A stretch of DNA of 64,000 bases from DSWT01 sp049975385 (GTDB taxonomy: Bacteria; Chloroflexota; Anaerolineae; B4-G1; SLSP01): NCBI GenBank assembly GCA_049975385.1, contig JBNGDO010000003.1:5756-69755 (forward strand), read 5' to 3'. Each line of letters begins with the position of its first letter. Position 1 is the first letter of the stretch. The position numbers and the translations under genes were made by a program. Of the stretch, positions 15,729-23,291 are shown piece by piece. The notes beneath the pieces were generated by a model, which was not told the DNA's origin, ran no database searches, and worked only from the letters and a program-made list of their open reading frames with translations.

Positions 15729-15743
15729 GCTCACCCTGCCGTT

Positions 15744-16217
15744 TTAGACGTCGTTGTACGTCCAGAAGCGATTGATGAAGAAATTCCAAAACAAAACCAC
15801 GCCCGTCGCGATGACCTTTGCCGCATTGTACCCGATTTTGTGCGCCATTTCTGCTGTGGCGACGAGGCCTAGGCTATCAACTAGATTTGTGAAGGGAACG
15901 TTGAGCGCGAGCAGGATGCCAGTGTTGATGGCCCAGCCCATAATGTTCACGATGAAGAACTGCACCAACTGCGAGGAAATGGGCTTGGAGCGGGAATCAG
16001 GATAGGTCCAGTAGCGGTTCCATGTGAAGTTGCTGAACACGGCGCACGTAAATGAGATCGTGTTGGAGAGCGCCAGGTTCCAGTGCAAGACGGCGTGGAG
16101 GAAATACAGAATACTAAAGTCCACCATCGCGCCGATGGTGCCGACTACGGAAAACTTGCCGAAGCGAAGCAGTTCTTTCTGGTGGCTTGTTGTCCAGAGC
16201 GTGAGTTTGTTTATCAT
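15744..16217 (-). CDS. GtrA-family membrane protein
   Basis: 157 aa with four hydrophobic segments, the GtrA architecture. Landmarks: FGKFSVVGTIGAMVDFSILYFL, the SNTISFTCAVFSNFTWNRYWTY block, and the repeat of that block at the end (FWNFFINRFWTY). GtrA proteins are proposed to help move lipid-linked sugars across the membrane or to act with glycosyltransferases. The 15-nt gap to the GT4 gene fits that. AAGGA precedes the ATG and a consensus promoter lies at 16265-16292. Confidence 0.9.
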   Translation of the reverse strand: MINKLTLWTTSHQKELLRFGKFSVVGTIGAMVDFSILYFLHAVLHWNLALSNTISFTCAVFSNFTWNRYWTYPDSRSKPISSQLVQFFIVNIMGWAINTGILLALNVPFTNLVDSLGLVATAEMAHKIGYNAAKVIATGVVLFWNFFINRFWTYNDV

Positions 16218-16264
16218 GGTATCCTTTTATCGGCGCACAGGCCGGGCTATTTTCTAATTTGGCG

Positions 16265-16292
16265 ATTATAACGGGCGGTGGACGGATGTCAA
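16265..16292 (-). promoter_or_regulatory. Consensus promoter of gtrA-GT4
   Basis: Minus strand TTGACA (16287-16292), 16-bp spacer, TATAAT (16265-16270). Both hexamers match the sigma70 consensus perfectly. Confidence 0.8.
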
Positions 16293-16309
16293 CCGCTACC
16301 AGGATCTTG

Positions 16310-16889
16310 TCATTTTTGCTTCAACTCGTTATAAAGCAGATCATGATTCCAGACTTGCGCTTCTATGTAAGGTGCTAAGCTTTTTGGTAGATTGATTTCC
16401 CAATCTTCCTCTGGCATGCCCTTCTTCTCCACAATCGATAGGATTTCCGGAGAGTGTGAAGACTTTGCCATGGAGTTCAGCTTGATAATATTCTGCTGGC
16501 TTTTCCCGGCCAAACCACCGGGAAATCATGCTGTCTGGGTACGTAAAGCTGACATCGTATTCCGTAAACACGGAGAGCGGTATGCGGACTTCTCCATGTT
16601 TCTCTTGGTCTGGTGCTGCTTCAACTAACCATTTCGATGACCCAAGTACCATTGGGAGCGGAAACTGATCTTTTGGTTTTCCACCTTTGGCAATGAAAGC
16701 TTCTCTGACTCACCGCTCTGTGTCTTTTCTGTCTCTCAGATATTGAATTGGATTCTTGAACCTTTTACCATAGGGCGTATCGTCACAGAGTTTCTCCATG
16801 ATTTCGATCGCTTCCTTATCTGATAATGCAGACAGGCTTTGAAATGGTCCGCTATCGATACTGTAATAGTGGGTCAAATAATCGATCAT
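16310..16889 (-). pseudogene. Broken hypothetical gene (in-frame stop plus frameshift)
   Basis: Reading from ATG 16889 gives MIDYLTHYYSIDSGPFQ and continues to an in-frame TGA at 16710-16712. The same frame then resumes with VREAFIAKGGKPKDQF and continues through VRIPLSVFTEYDVSFTYPD. Near 16450 the reading must shift frame to continue as SPEILSIVEKKGMPEEDW, ending EAQVWNHDLLYNELKQK at 16310. Joined, the pieces give one plausible soluble protein of about 190 aa. The TGA could have arisen from TGG (Trp). I do not recognise a named family. The region is more AT-rich than its neighbours, suggesting acquired DNA that is decaying. Confidence 0.65.
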
Positions 16890-16948
16890 CGCTTTCTCTT
16901 TTGCAGGCTAACAGTGTCGTTGTAGAGGGGGGGGCGTAGAAATCAGGC

Positions 16949-18655
16949 TCAGGGCGTTAGATATAGTTGAACCTGCCCCCCATAAAAATCGCGCTGCCGG
17001 ACTAATTTCATCTTCGATGCAAGCGTTTGCGGGATTAGTTCCATCGGATCCGTATACCAGTTATGGCTGTACACCAGCCAGACTCTGTCGCGCCCGTTCA
17101 CCAATGAAATTAATCCGGGTATATCGCTCTCTGTCATCTTTGGTTCCAGGATACCGCTATCAAGCATATCTTCGGGAACTCCACGTTTCTCTACCTGGAT
17201 AGCGTACAGGTCTTCGTAGGGTTCGAAATAGTAGTCGAACGGGATTTGGACCCAGGCGGCGTTGAAAAGAACCAAATCATCCCTTTCAGCGAAATTGGCG
17301 ACATAACCGGCAGGCGTGCTCCAATCCTCTTTTCGCGAGAACCTGTAATAATCAGCGGCAGAAAACAGATTGATTGTGCTAAAAATCCCCAACGCCACGA
17401 TAATGAGGAAGCGATATCTTAGTTGGACGATACCGCTTGCCAGTACCAGGAGCAACGGAATCGTTATCCAGATCAGGGTTCGATCGTAAAATATGGGCCG
17501 GCGGATGCTCACGATCAGCTCCCCCAGCAAGGGGACGGCGAACAGGGTGGCGAGAAATAGAAATTGCGACATTTTTTTCCGATAATGCAACAAGCCTAAG
17601 CAAAGCGCCAGTGCGTACAGGATCCAGATCGCCTGCATCTGGCTGGCTTGATCTGACGTAGGCGTGGAAGCATTTAAAAAGGATTTAAGCGCCTGGATAA
17701 CGGTGTCCCAACCTGGTTTGGAAAGCCAGAACTCTCGATAGACACCGCTGGCTTGTTTGATAAAGGCAACGATCCACGGACTCCACAGGAGGAAGATGCC
17801 AATCTGAGCCTTCACCCAGTTCCCAAAAGAGGGAGCCTGGAAGACGGGTGGAGATTCCGATTTTTCTATCCTTTGGTAAAGTATCAGGCCAAGAACGAAG
17901 ATATTGGTGGCTAAGGGGAAAAGGATGGCTGTATTATGGGTGAGCATAGTCGCAGCTGAGAAGACGATAAATGCGACCCAGGCCAGGTATGTCTCGATGC
18001 TCTGGATGGGCAACTGACGCACATGTGCGTAGCGCTGGCGGGATATCCAGGCTCTCCATCCGGTTTGATTGCGGGCTTCGACCTTATAGCTGAAATATCT
18101 TTCGGTGTCTGGTTCGACCGGCTTTTTCGTACGCCAGGCCTGTAGATATCGCCGAAATTGGCTGCCGATGGGCCTGACGGAGCGTGGATCCGTAAGCAGC
18201 CTGACCAGGGCATAAATCGCCGCAGCAGCATTGAACGTCAGGAGCGTATACATGCGCGTTTCCTGGGCAAAGCGGATGTTGAACGGCGAAAGAGCCAGGA
18301 GTGCAGCCGCCGCCAATCCCATTATCGCACTAGACATACGTTTGCCGATCAGATAAATAATCGGGATGGTGCCTGCACCAAATAGGACAGAAAGCAGACG
18401 AACATAGTAGGGCGTATCTCCTCTGAGTGCTATCCAGTAATGGAGCAGCAGATAGTAAAGGGGAGGATGTTGGTCGAGCTTGACAGTCCATTGCAGCATA
18501 TCGACAACGTTGTGGTCGGCCAGCCACACGCTGAATGTTTCATCCAACCACATCCCATTCTTGTCGAGTAGCAAAACTCGCAACCCGGCACCAACCAATG
18601 TGATTAAGATTGCCAACCAGGGCGCCAACTCTTCAATATCGATTTCTTCGTTCAT
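16949..18655 (-). CDS. GT39/ArnT-like integral membrane glycosyltransferase (GT-C)
   Basis: 568 aa with about ten hydrophobic segments. The first luminal loop has the GT-C acidic motif WLDETFSVW (36-44), then KLDQHPPLYYLLLHYW, typical of dolichyl- or polyprenyl-phosphate sugar transferases. IRFAQETRMYTLL is a further family block. The C-terminal part (about 440-568) is a soluble domain. Likely transfers a sugar from a polyprenyl-phosphate donor to an outer-surface acceptor. A promoter is visible at 18704-18731. Donor and acceptor cannot be inferred. Confidence 0.85.
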   Translation of the reverse strand: MNEEIDIEELAPWLAILITLVGAGLRVLLLDKNGMWLDETFSVWLADHNVVDMLQWTVKLDQHPPLYYLLLHYWIALRGDTPYYVRLLSVLFGAGTIPIIYLIGKRMSSAIMGLAAAALLALSPFNIRFAQETRMYTLLTFNAAAAIYALVRLLTDPRSVRPIGSQFRRYLQAWRTKKPVEPDTERYFSYKVEARNQTGWRAWISRQRYAHVRQLPIQSIETYLAWVAFIVFSAATMLTHNTAILFPLATNIFVLGLILYQRIEKSESPPVFQAPSFGNWVKAQIGIFLLWSPWIVAFIKQASGVYREFWLSKPGWDTVIQALKSFLNASTPTSDQASQMQAIWILYALALCLGLLHYRKKMSQFLFLATLFAVPLLGELIVSIRRPIFYDRTLIWITIPLLLVLASGIVQLRYRFLIIVALGIFSTINLFSAADYYRFSRKEDWSTPAGYVANFAERDDLVLFNAAWVQIPFDYYFEPYEDLYAIQVEKRGVPEDMLDSGILEPKMTESDIPGLISLVNGRDRVWLVYSHNWYTDPMELIPQTLASKMKLVRQRDFYGGQVQLYLTP

Positions 18656-18703
18656 ACTCTCCGGCCATCGTCTCGATCATTGTCTTCAAGAATCCTGCAA
18701 TTC

Positions 18704-18731
18704 ATGATAGAACAAAACCACAAAGCAGCAA
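18704..18731 (-). promoter_or_regulatory. Putative promoter of the GT39-like gene
   Basis: Minus strand TTGCTG (18726-18731), 16-bp spacer, TATCAT (18704-18709). About 45 nt of leader. Confidence 0.55.
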
Positions 18732-18741
18732 GCCTATCGAC

Positions 18742-18825
18742 AAGGTGGAATCACTTGATTGACCGGTAACTGAGCGTGTTGGCTTTTTTCTCGTTCAGTT
18801 ACCAAGTGTAAGTGCGTTCCACCTG
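18742..18825. repeat. Imperfect inverted repeat in the divergent GT39/tRNA-Ser region
   Basis: AGGTGGAA and GGTAACTGAGCG on the left pair with CGTTCAGTTACC and TTCCACCT on the right. The loop has six T. It sits between the two divergent promoters and could be a regulatory or boundary element. Confidence 0.5.
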
Positions 18826-18840
18826 CTTTGTTGTTGTGCG

Positions 18841-18868
18841 TTGCGTGAATGGCTCTTCGTGGTATAAT
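18841..18868 (+). promoter_or_regulatory. Promoter of tRNA-Ser
   Basis: TTGCGT (18841-18846), 16-bp spacer ending CGTGG, TATAAT (18863-18868). Predicted start about 5 nt before the mature tRNA. Confidence 0.75.
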
Positions 18869-18879
18869 CCCGGCTGTTT

Positions 18880-18966
18880 GGAGAGGTGCCGGAGTGGCCG
18901 ATCGGGGCGGTCTCGAAAACCGTTGTAGTCTTAGGGCTACCGTGGGTTCGAATCCCACCCTCTCCG
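18880..18966 (+). tRNA. tRNA-Ser (anticodon CGA)
   Basis: An 87-nt class II tRNA. Acceptor stem GGAGAGG pairs with CCTCTCC, followed by discriminator G. The anticodon arm GCGGT-CTCGAAA-ACCGT places CGA at 34-36, reading UCG. A long variable arm is present as expected for tRNA-Ser, and the T arm is GTGGG-TTCGAAT-CCCAC. CCA is not encoded. It has its own promoter and a perfect-stem terminator. Confidence 0.97.
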
Positions 18967-18977
18967 CTACACAAGAT

Positions 18978-19008
18978 AAACGGTCTGGTTATCACAACCA
19001 GACCGTTT
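18978..19008 (+). terminator. Intrinsic terminator of tRNA-Ser
   Basis: A 13-bp perfect stem, AAACGGTCTGGTT / AACCAGACCGTTT, with loop ATCAC, ending in T residues. It starts 11 nt after the tRNA 3' end. Confidence 0.85.
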
Positions 19009-19042
19009 TAGTTGCCCCTTATGTCTTGTGGGATGGGAATGG

Positions 19043-21679
19043 CTATGGTGCCGCGGTCATACGCAGCGGCAACCGTGTGACGATGCATAGCCCAGGTCTT
19101 TCTGGATCGTCGGTATACGGACTCTTGGCATGGACTGTCCCACCGTGAGCGGCAACGACGGATCTAACCAATGCCAGCCCTAACCCTACACCGCCGTAAC
19201 GGCGCTTAGCGCTGCCATCCACCTGGTAAAAACGCTCGAAGATGCGTTCCAATTTGTCTTGCGGAACCCCGATGCCGTTGTCGCATATCGACAGTATCGC
19301 TTCGTGCCCTTGTTGTTCCACGCGGATCCTGATATGGCCGCCCGGTGCGGTGAACTTGAGCGCGTTACTGATGAGGTTATCCAGGAGACGGTGGAACTGT
19401 AGTCGGATGCCGTGAATGAACAACGGGGTGTCGGGTACTTCCGAGTATAATGTCAGCGCTCTCAGGCGCGCTTCATTCTGGAACTCGGTACTCACAGCGC
19501 TGACGAGATGGGTCAAATCAATCGATTCTACTGATGGCTTTTCCGTCTTGGTATTCTCCATTTGCCATTGCAAGGTGATGTTTTCCACAAGCTCACTTAG
19601 CATAGTGCTGCGCCTTGCAATGATGTCGATGGCCTCAGTCTGCAGTGCCTCAACCGGACCGAGTGATCCATCGCGCAGCATTTCGGCATATCCCATCACC
19701 AACGCGATCGGCGTGCGCAGTTCGTGCGAGATGTTCTGTAGCATCTCGTCTTTCATCCGATCCAGTTCTTCCTGACGCTTCAGTGCTTCCTCCAATACCT
19801 GAGCTTGATGTGCGGTCGCTTCGTAGAAACGGGCGTTCTGCAGGGCCAGGGCAATGGGCACGCGCAATGTTTTAAGCAATTGCTGATCTTCTGCTTTGTG
19901 GAGTGTGTTTTCTTTTCCGGCCAGCGAAAGAATGCCAATCAATTCGTCGCGTATTTTGAGTGGGATATCCAGCGTAAATCCATCGTCAACTTCGCGTTGG
20001 GAGGCCACCCAACGGACCAGGGTTTGTTCTGTGTTTTCAGCGCTAAGACCGTAAACCGTTCTGACGGGTTGCGTAATACCTTGTTCGGAAATAGCAGTGA
20101 GTGTGTGTTCGTCTTTGTCCCACAGATGAATGATCCCGCGTCGGATATTGAGCGCGCTTTTGATGTGAGCCAGCGCGCGTCTGGCCACCTCCTTCAATTC
20201 GAGCGTCTCCGCGAGTGTTTGCGAGAGGGTGTTCAGAATTGTTAAGTGTTGGCGCTCCGCTTCCAGGGATTCGATCAGGCGCAGATGCTCTATTGTTGCA
20301 GCGACATAATCCGCAAAGAGTTGTAGGTGTTCCGCATCCGCGGCAGTGAATTGACCGGAGCGACTGCCATCGGCGTTGAGGAAACCGATTACCTCATCAC
20401 GGACGATGAGTGGTGTCCCTACGTAGGCACGAATGTTTTGGGTTCCTTCGACGGGGTTCCAGAGCGAAGAACTGCCGGTATCCACAATCAGAAGGGGACA
20501 GCGATTCGTTGCCATGTATTTGTAGGTTGATAGCGCTTCGGGAAGTACGCTGGTCTTTGTGACGGCGCTTGGGTCGATGTTCAAGTGCTGGTAACCTGTT
20601 GCAGCGGCCATCTCGAGGTGGTTGTCTTTCACGAGAAAGATGTTAGCGGCGTCGCCTGGCACGATGCTCGACGTTTTCTCAACCGCCAGTTGAATTGCCT
20701 CGCGTGGTGTGCGCGCGCGCGACAACGCCAGCCCTGCTTCTGAAAGCGCTTCTAGCTGCCGGCGGGATAACTCACGCATTGTAACATCCATAACGCTGGC
20801 GATCAGCGCCGGGCGCCGGGCATGCATCGCATAAGAGCCGTAGGCCTCTACGTCAAAGATGCCACCATCTTTGCGGATGCCCTTAAAGTTGAAGCGAACT
20901 GCTTGCATTTTTCCTTGGAGGCAGGCATTGACATTTTCCTCAACCTCTGCCCGGTTTTCTGGTGCGGTCAGATCGAGTGGGCTGAGTCTTTCAATAATCT
21001 CGGCTGGGCTTTCATATCCAAACATGTGCGTTGCTGCCGGGTTGACATACCGTACGAGATCGGCTTGGATAAGCACGATGCCGATAAGGGCATGTTCTGA
21101 AAGGCGGCGGAAACGCTCTTCGGATGTGCGCAAGGCTTCCTCGGCCTCTGCGCGCCGCGACTCGGCTTCCATGCTCTCCAGTGCGAAACTGGCATCGGCG
21201 GCGATTTCTTTCAGAAGCTGTATTTCAGAGGCGTCGAAGGCGTTGCGCTCGGTCGTGCTAACATTCAGGATCGCATCGATTGTTTCGTTAACGCGAATGG
21301 GCACAGCGGCGGTTGTCCATGCCGCCGATGCCATTTGCGAGCGCGATTCGCGCCCGTGCGATTCCGGCTTTTGCTCGATGACAGTTCTGCCTTCATTAAG
21401 GGCCCGTTTGGCGACGGTCAGGTTGTAGGGGGCTTGTGCGATGTGCGTGTCAAGTTGATCGTAGTGTGCTGAAGGACCAGCTGCGCTGACAGCCGGATAC
21501 AAGTTACCACTACGTAGTTCTCCAATCCAGACGGCTTTGTAACCACACTCCTGGGCCAGGACGTTGCACACTTCTTGCAGTAGTTGTCGGCGATCTCGGC
21601 GAATGTACAGGATCGCCTGGTTGATACGTTTGGTTGCGCGCAGCGACTGGTTGAGGCGTTCGAGATGGTCTTTTCGCAT
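19043..21679 (-). CDS. Sensor histidine kinase (GAF-PAS-GAF-GAF-HisKA-HATPase)
   Basis: 878 aa, no transmembrane segment, so a cytosolic sensor. A GAF domain (about 35-170) follows an N-terminal helix. A PAS domain starts at RTSEERFRRLSEHALIGIV (about 185-300). Two more GAF domains occupy about 320-465 and 480-625. The phospho-accepting His is in MLQNISHELRTPIALVMGYAEML near 645. The ATPase has DNLISNALKFT (N box), ICDNGIGVPQDKLERIFERF and GGVGLGLALVRSVVAAHGG. No response regulator is adjacent. It starts 11 nt after the deaminase-like gene, so the two are probably co-transcribed. Confidence 0.93.
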   Translation of the reverse strand: MRKDHLERLNQSLRATKRINQAILYIRRDRRQLLQEVCNVLAQECGYKAVWIGELRSGNLYPAVSAAGPSAHYDQLDTHIAQAPYNLTVAKRALNEGRTVIEQKPESHGRESRSQMASAAWTTAAVPIRVNETIDAILNVSTTERNAFDASEIQLLKEIAADASFALESMEAESRRAEAEEALRTSEERFRRLSEHALIGIVLIQADLVRYVNPAATHMFGYESPAEIIERLSPLDLTAPENRAEVEENVNACLQGKMQAVRFNFKGIRKDGGIFDVEAYGSYAMHARRPALIASVMDVTMRELSRRQLEALSEAGLALSRARTPREAIQLAVEKTSSIVPGDAANIFLVKDNHLEMAAATGYQHLNIDPSAVTKTSVLPEALSTYKYMATNRCPLLIVDTGSSSLWNPVEGTQNIRAYVGTPLIVRDEVIGFLNADGSRSGQFTAADAEHLQLFADYVAATIEHLRLIESLEAERQHLTILNTLSQTLAETLELKEVARRALAHIKSALNIRRGIIHLWDKDEHTLTAISEQGITQPVRTVYGLSAENTEQTLVRWVASQREVDDGFTLDIPLKIRDELIGILSLAGKENTLHKAEDQQLLKTLRVPIALALQNARFYEATAHQAQVLEEALKRQEELDRMKDEMLQNISHELRTPIALVMGYAEMLRDGSLGPVEALQTEAIDIIARRSTMLSELVENITLQWQMENTKTEKPSVESIDLTHLVSAVSTEFQNEARLRALTLYSEVPDTPLFIHGIRLQFHRLLDNLISNALKFTAPGGHIRIRVEQQGHEAILSICDNGIGVPQDKLERIFERFYQVDGSAKRRYGGVGLGLALVRSVVAAHGGTVHAKSPYTDDPERPGLCIVTRLPLRMTAAP

Positions 21680-21690
21680 GCACGCGTCTC

Positions 21691-23109
21691 TTACCGGCCC
21701 TGAACTAACTGTCGCGCGATGGCGTTGTGTCGCTCTACCGTAGTGGGGACATCGATGGTGAGCAAGCGCCCATCCTGGATCACGACGCGCCCGTTGATGA
21801 CCGACAGATCGGTGTATTGCGGGTGGCAGAAGACGGTTGCTGCCAGGGAATCGTGGACCGCGCCGCCGGCGTACCCGAGTGTGTCCAGACGCAGTCCGAT
21901 GAAGTCGGCGGCCTTGCCGGGTGCGAGCTGCCCGATGTCGTCTCGTCCCAGAACGTCGGCCCCACCACGTGTCCCGATCCAGAGCGCTTCTTCTGCGCTG
22001 AGGCCGGCAGGATTACCCCCCCTTTTCTTCCCCTCCACCAGGGGGGAGAGGGAGGAGGGGCAAACGCGTTGCAACAGCATGGCCAGGCGCGCCTCTGCCA
22101 GCAGGTGCGAGCTATCGTTGCTCGCTGATCCATCGACACCCAGGCCGACAGGGACGCCTGCATCCAGGTAGGCGCGTACGGGGGCGATGCCGGAGCCCAG
22201 CCGCATATTGCTCGCCGGGCAGTGCGCCACGCCGGTATGCGTGTGAGCCATTTCGTTAATCTCCTCCGCGTCGACGTGAACGCCATGAGCGAACCACACG
22301 TCGTCGCCAAGCCAATCCAGTGATTCGGCGTAGCCTACGGGCCGCTTGCCGGAGGTTGCCAGGCAGAATTCTTCTTCATCGAGTGTTTCTGCCAGGTGGG
22401 TGTGTAACTGCACACCGTAGGTACGCGCCAGACGCGCAGATTCGCGCATCAAGTCCTCGGTGACAGAGAACGGCGAGCAGGGCGCCACAGCGATCCGCAG
22501 CATCGCATAGGGTTGCGCGTCGTGGTAGGTTTCGATGACGCGTTGCGTGTCCTTGAGAATAAAGGCTTCATCTTCGACGACGCGATCCGGTGGCAGTCCG
22601 CCCTGGCTTTCGCCCAGGCTCATCGAGCCGCGGGTGGCGTGAAAGCGGATGCCGATTTCCTGCGCGGCGCGGATTTCGTCGTCCAGGCGCGCGTCGTTGG
22701 GGAAGATGTATAGGTGGTCAGACGTGGTGGTGCAGCCGGAAAGCATCAACTCCGCCAGCCCGGTCAGCGCGCTGGCGTAGATAGCTTCGCCGTTCAGTCC
22801 GGCCCAGATCGGGTACAGTGTGGTTAGCCATCCGAACAATCCCACATCCTGCGCGGCAGGGATGGCGCGCGTGAGCGTCTGGTAGAGGTGGTGGTGCGTG
22901 TTGACCAAGCCTGGGAGAATGACCATGCCCGATGCGTCGATGACGCGATCGGCGGTGTGGTGCGCGAGTTCGGCGGTCGTCCCCACGGCTTCAATGACAC
23001 CGCGTCCCTCGGCATTGTTATGCACAAGTAAACCACCGTTGGTGATGCGGCGGCGCTCATCATCCATCGTGATCAGCAGTGTGGCGTTTTTAAGCAAAAG
23101 TGTGCTCAT
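21691..23109 (-). CDS. Amidohydrolase, 8-oxoguanine deaminase-like
   Basis: 472 aa, metal-dependent amidohydrolase of the AtzA/TrzA group. It resembles the 8-oxoguanine deaminase of Pseudomonas (PA0142) as I recall it: LPGLVNTHHHLYQTLTRA with HxH at 72-74, ELMLSGCTTTSDHLYIFP, RGSMSLGESQGGLPPD, APCSPFSVT, LHTHLAETLDEE and GLGVDGSASND. The family hydrolyses 8-oxoguanine to urate and may salvage or detoxify oxidised purines. Residues about 350-364 (in SSLSPLVEGKKRGGN) are extra relative to that enzyme and are encoded by a C/G-rich imperfect palindrome. GGGGGG precedes the ATG. Guanine or cytosine deaminase is the alternative. Confidence 0.82.
   Translation of the reverse strand: MSTLLLKNATLLITMDDERRRITNGGLLVHNNAEGRGVIEAVGTTAELAHHTADRVIDASGMVILPGLVNTHHHLYQTLTRAIPAAQDVGLFGWLTTLYPIWAGLNGEAIYASALTGLAELMLSGCTTTSDHLYIFPNDARLDDEIRAAQEIGIRFHATRGSMSLGESQGGLPPDRVVEDEAFILKDTQRVIETYHDAQPYAMLRIAVAPCSPFSVTEDLMRESARLARTYGVQLHTHLAETLDEEEFCLATSGKRPVGYAESLDWLGDDVWFAHGVHVDAEEINEMAHTHTGVAHCPASNMRLGSGIAPVRAYLDAGVPVGLGVDGSASNDSSHLLAEARLAMLLQRVCPSSLSPLVEGKKRGGNPAGLSAEEALWIGTRGGADVLGRDDIGQLAPGKAADFIGLRLDTLGYAGGAVHDSLAATVFCHPQYTDLSVINGRVVIQDGRLLTIDVPTTVERHNAIARQLVQGR
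22016..22060 (-). repeat. 45-bp C/G-rich imperfect palindrome inside the deaminase-like gene
   Basis: C-rich left arm, ACCA loop and G-rich right arm. It is 45 bp, exactly 15 codons, and inserts residues without breaking the frame. Its composition is unlike the surrounding coding sequence. Confidence 0.7.
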
Positions 23110-23142
23110 ATGTCCCCCCGTGAGATTGCCCAGAGGCGTATT

Positions 23143-23170
23143 TTTATACCATAGTTTAACACAACGGCAA
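23143..23170 (-). promoter_or_regulatory. Putative promoter of the deaminase-histidine kinase operon
   Basis: Minus strand TTGCCG (23165-23170), 16-bp spacer ending CTATGG, TATAAA (23143-23148). Confidence 0.6.
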
Positions 23171-23207
23171 CAGAGAGCAACTGTTTGATTGCCCCCTCAG
23201 ACTGGGG

Positions 23208-23235
23208 TTGTTTTGTCTTTCAACCGTGTTACACT
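23208..23235 (+). promoter_or_regulatory. Putative promoter of the secreted amidase gene
   Basis: TTGTTT (23208-23213), 16-bp spacer, TACACT (23230-23235). About 50 nt of leader. Confidence 0.5.
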
Positions 23236-23291
23236 CGGTATTGTGTTGTAGAGTTGGAATGATAGGAAGTTTTTGGGGAGGCTGATGTGCT

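Noticed and set aside
16709..16713. Selenocysteine or stop-readthrough at the TGA in the broken gene
   Set aside because: No SECIS-like hairpin was evident and a frameshift follows downstream, so decay is the simpler explanation.
22690..23109. Classification of the amidohydrolase as atrazine chlorohydrolase (AtzA)
   Set aside because: The SMSLGESQGGLPPD and CSPFSVT blocks match 8-oxoguanine deaminase better than AtzA/TrzN.
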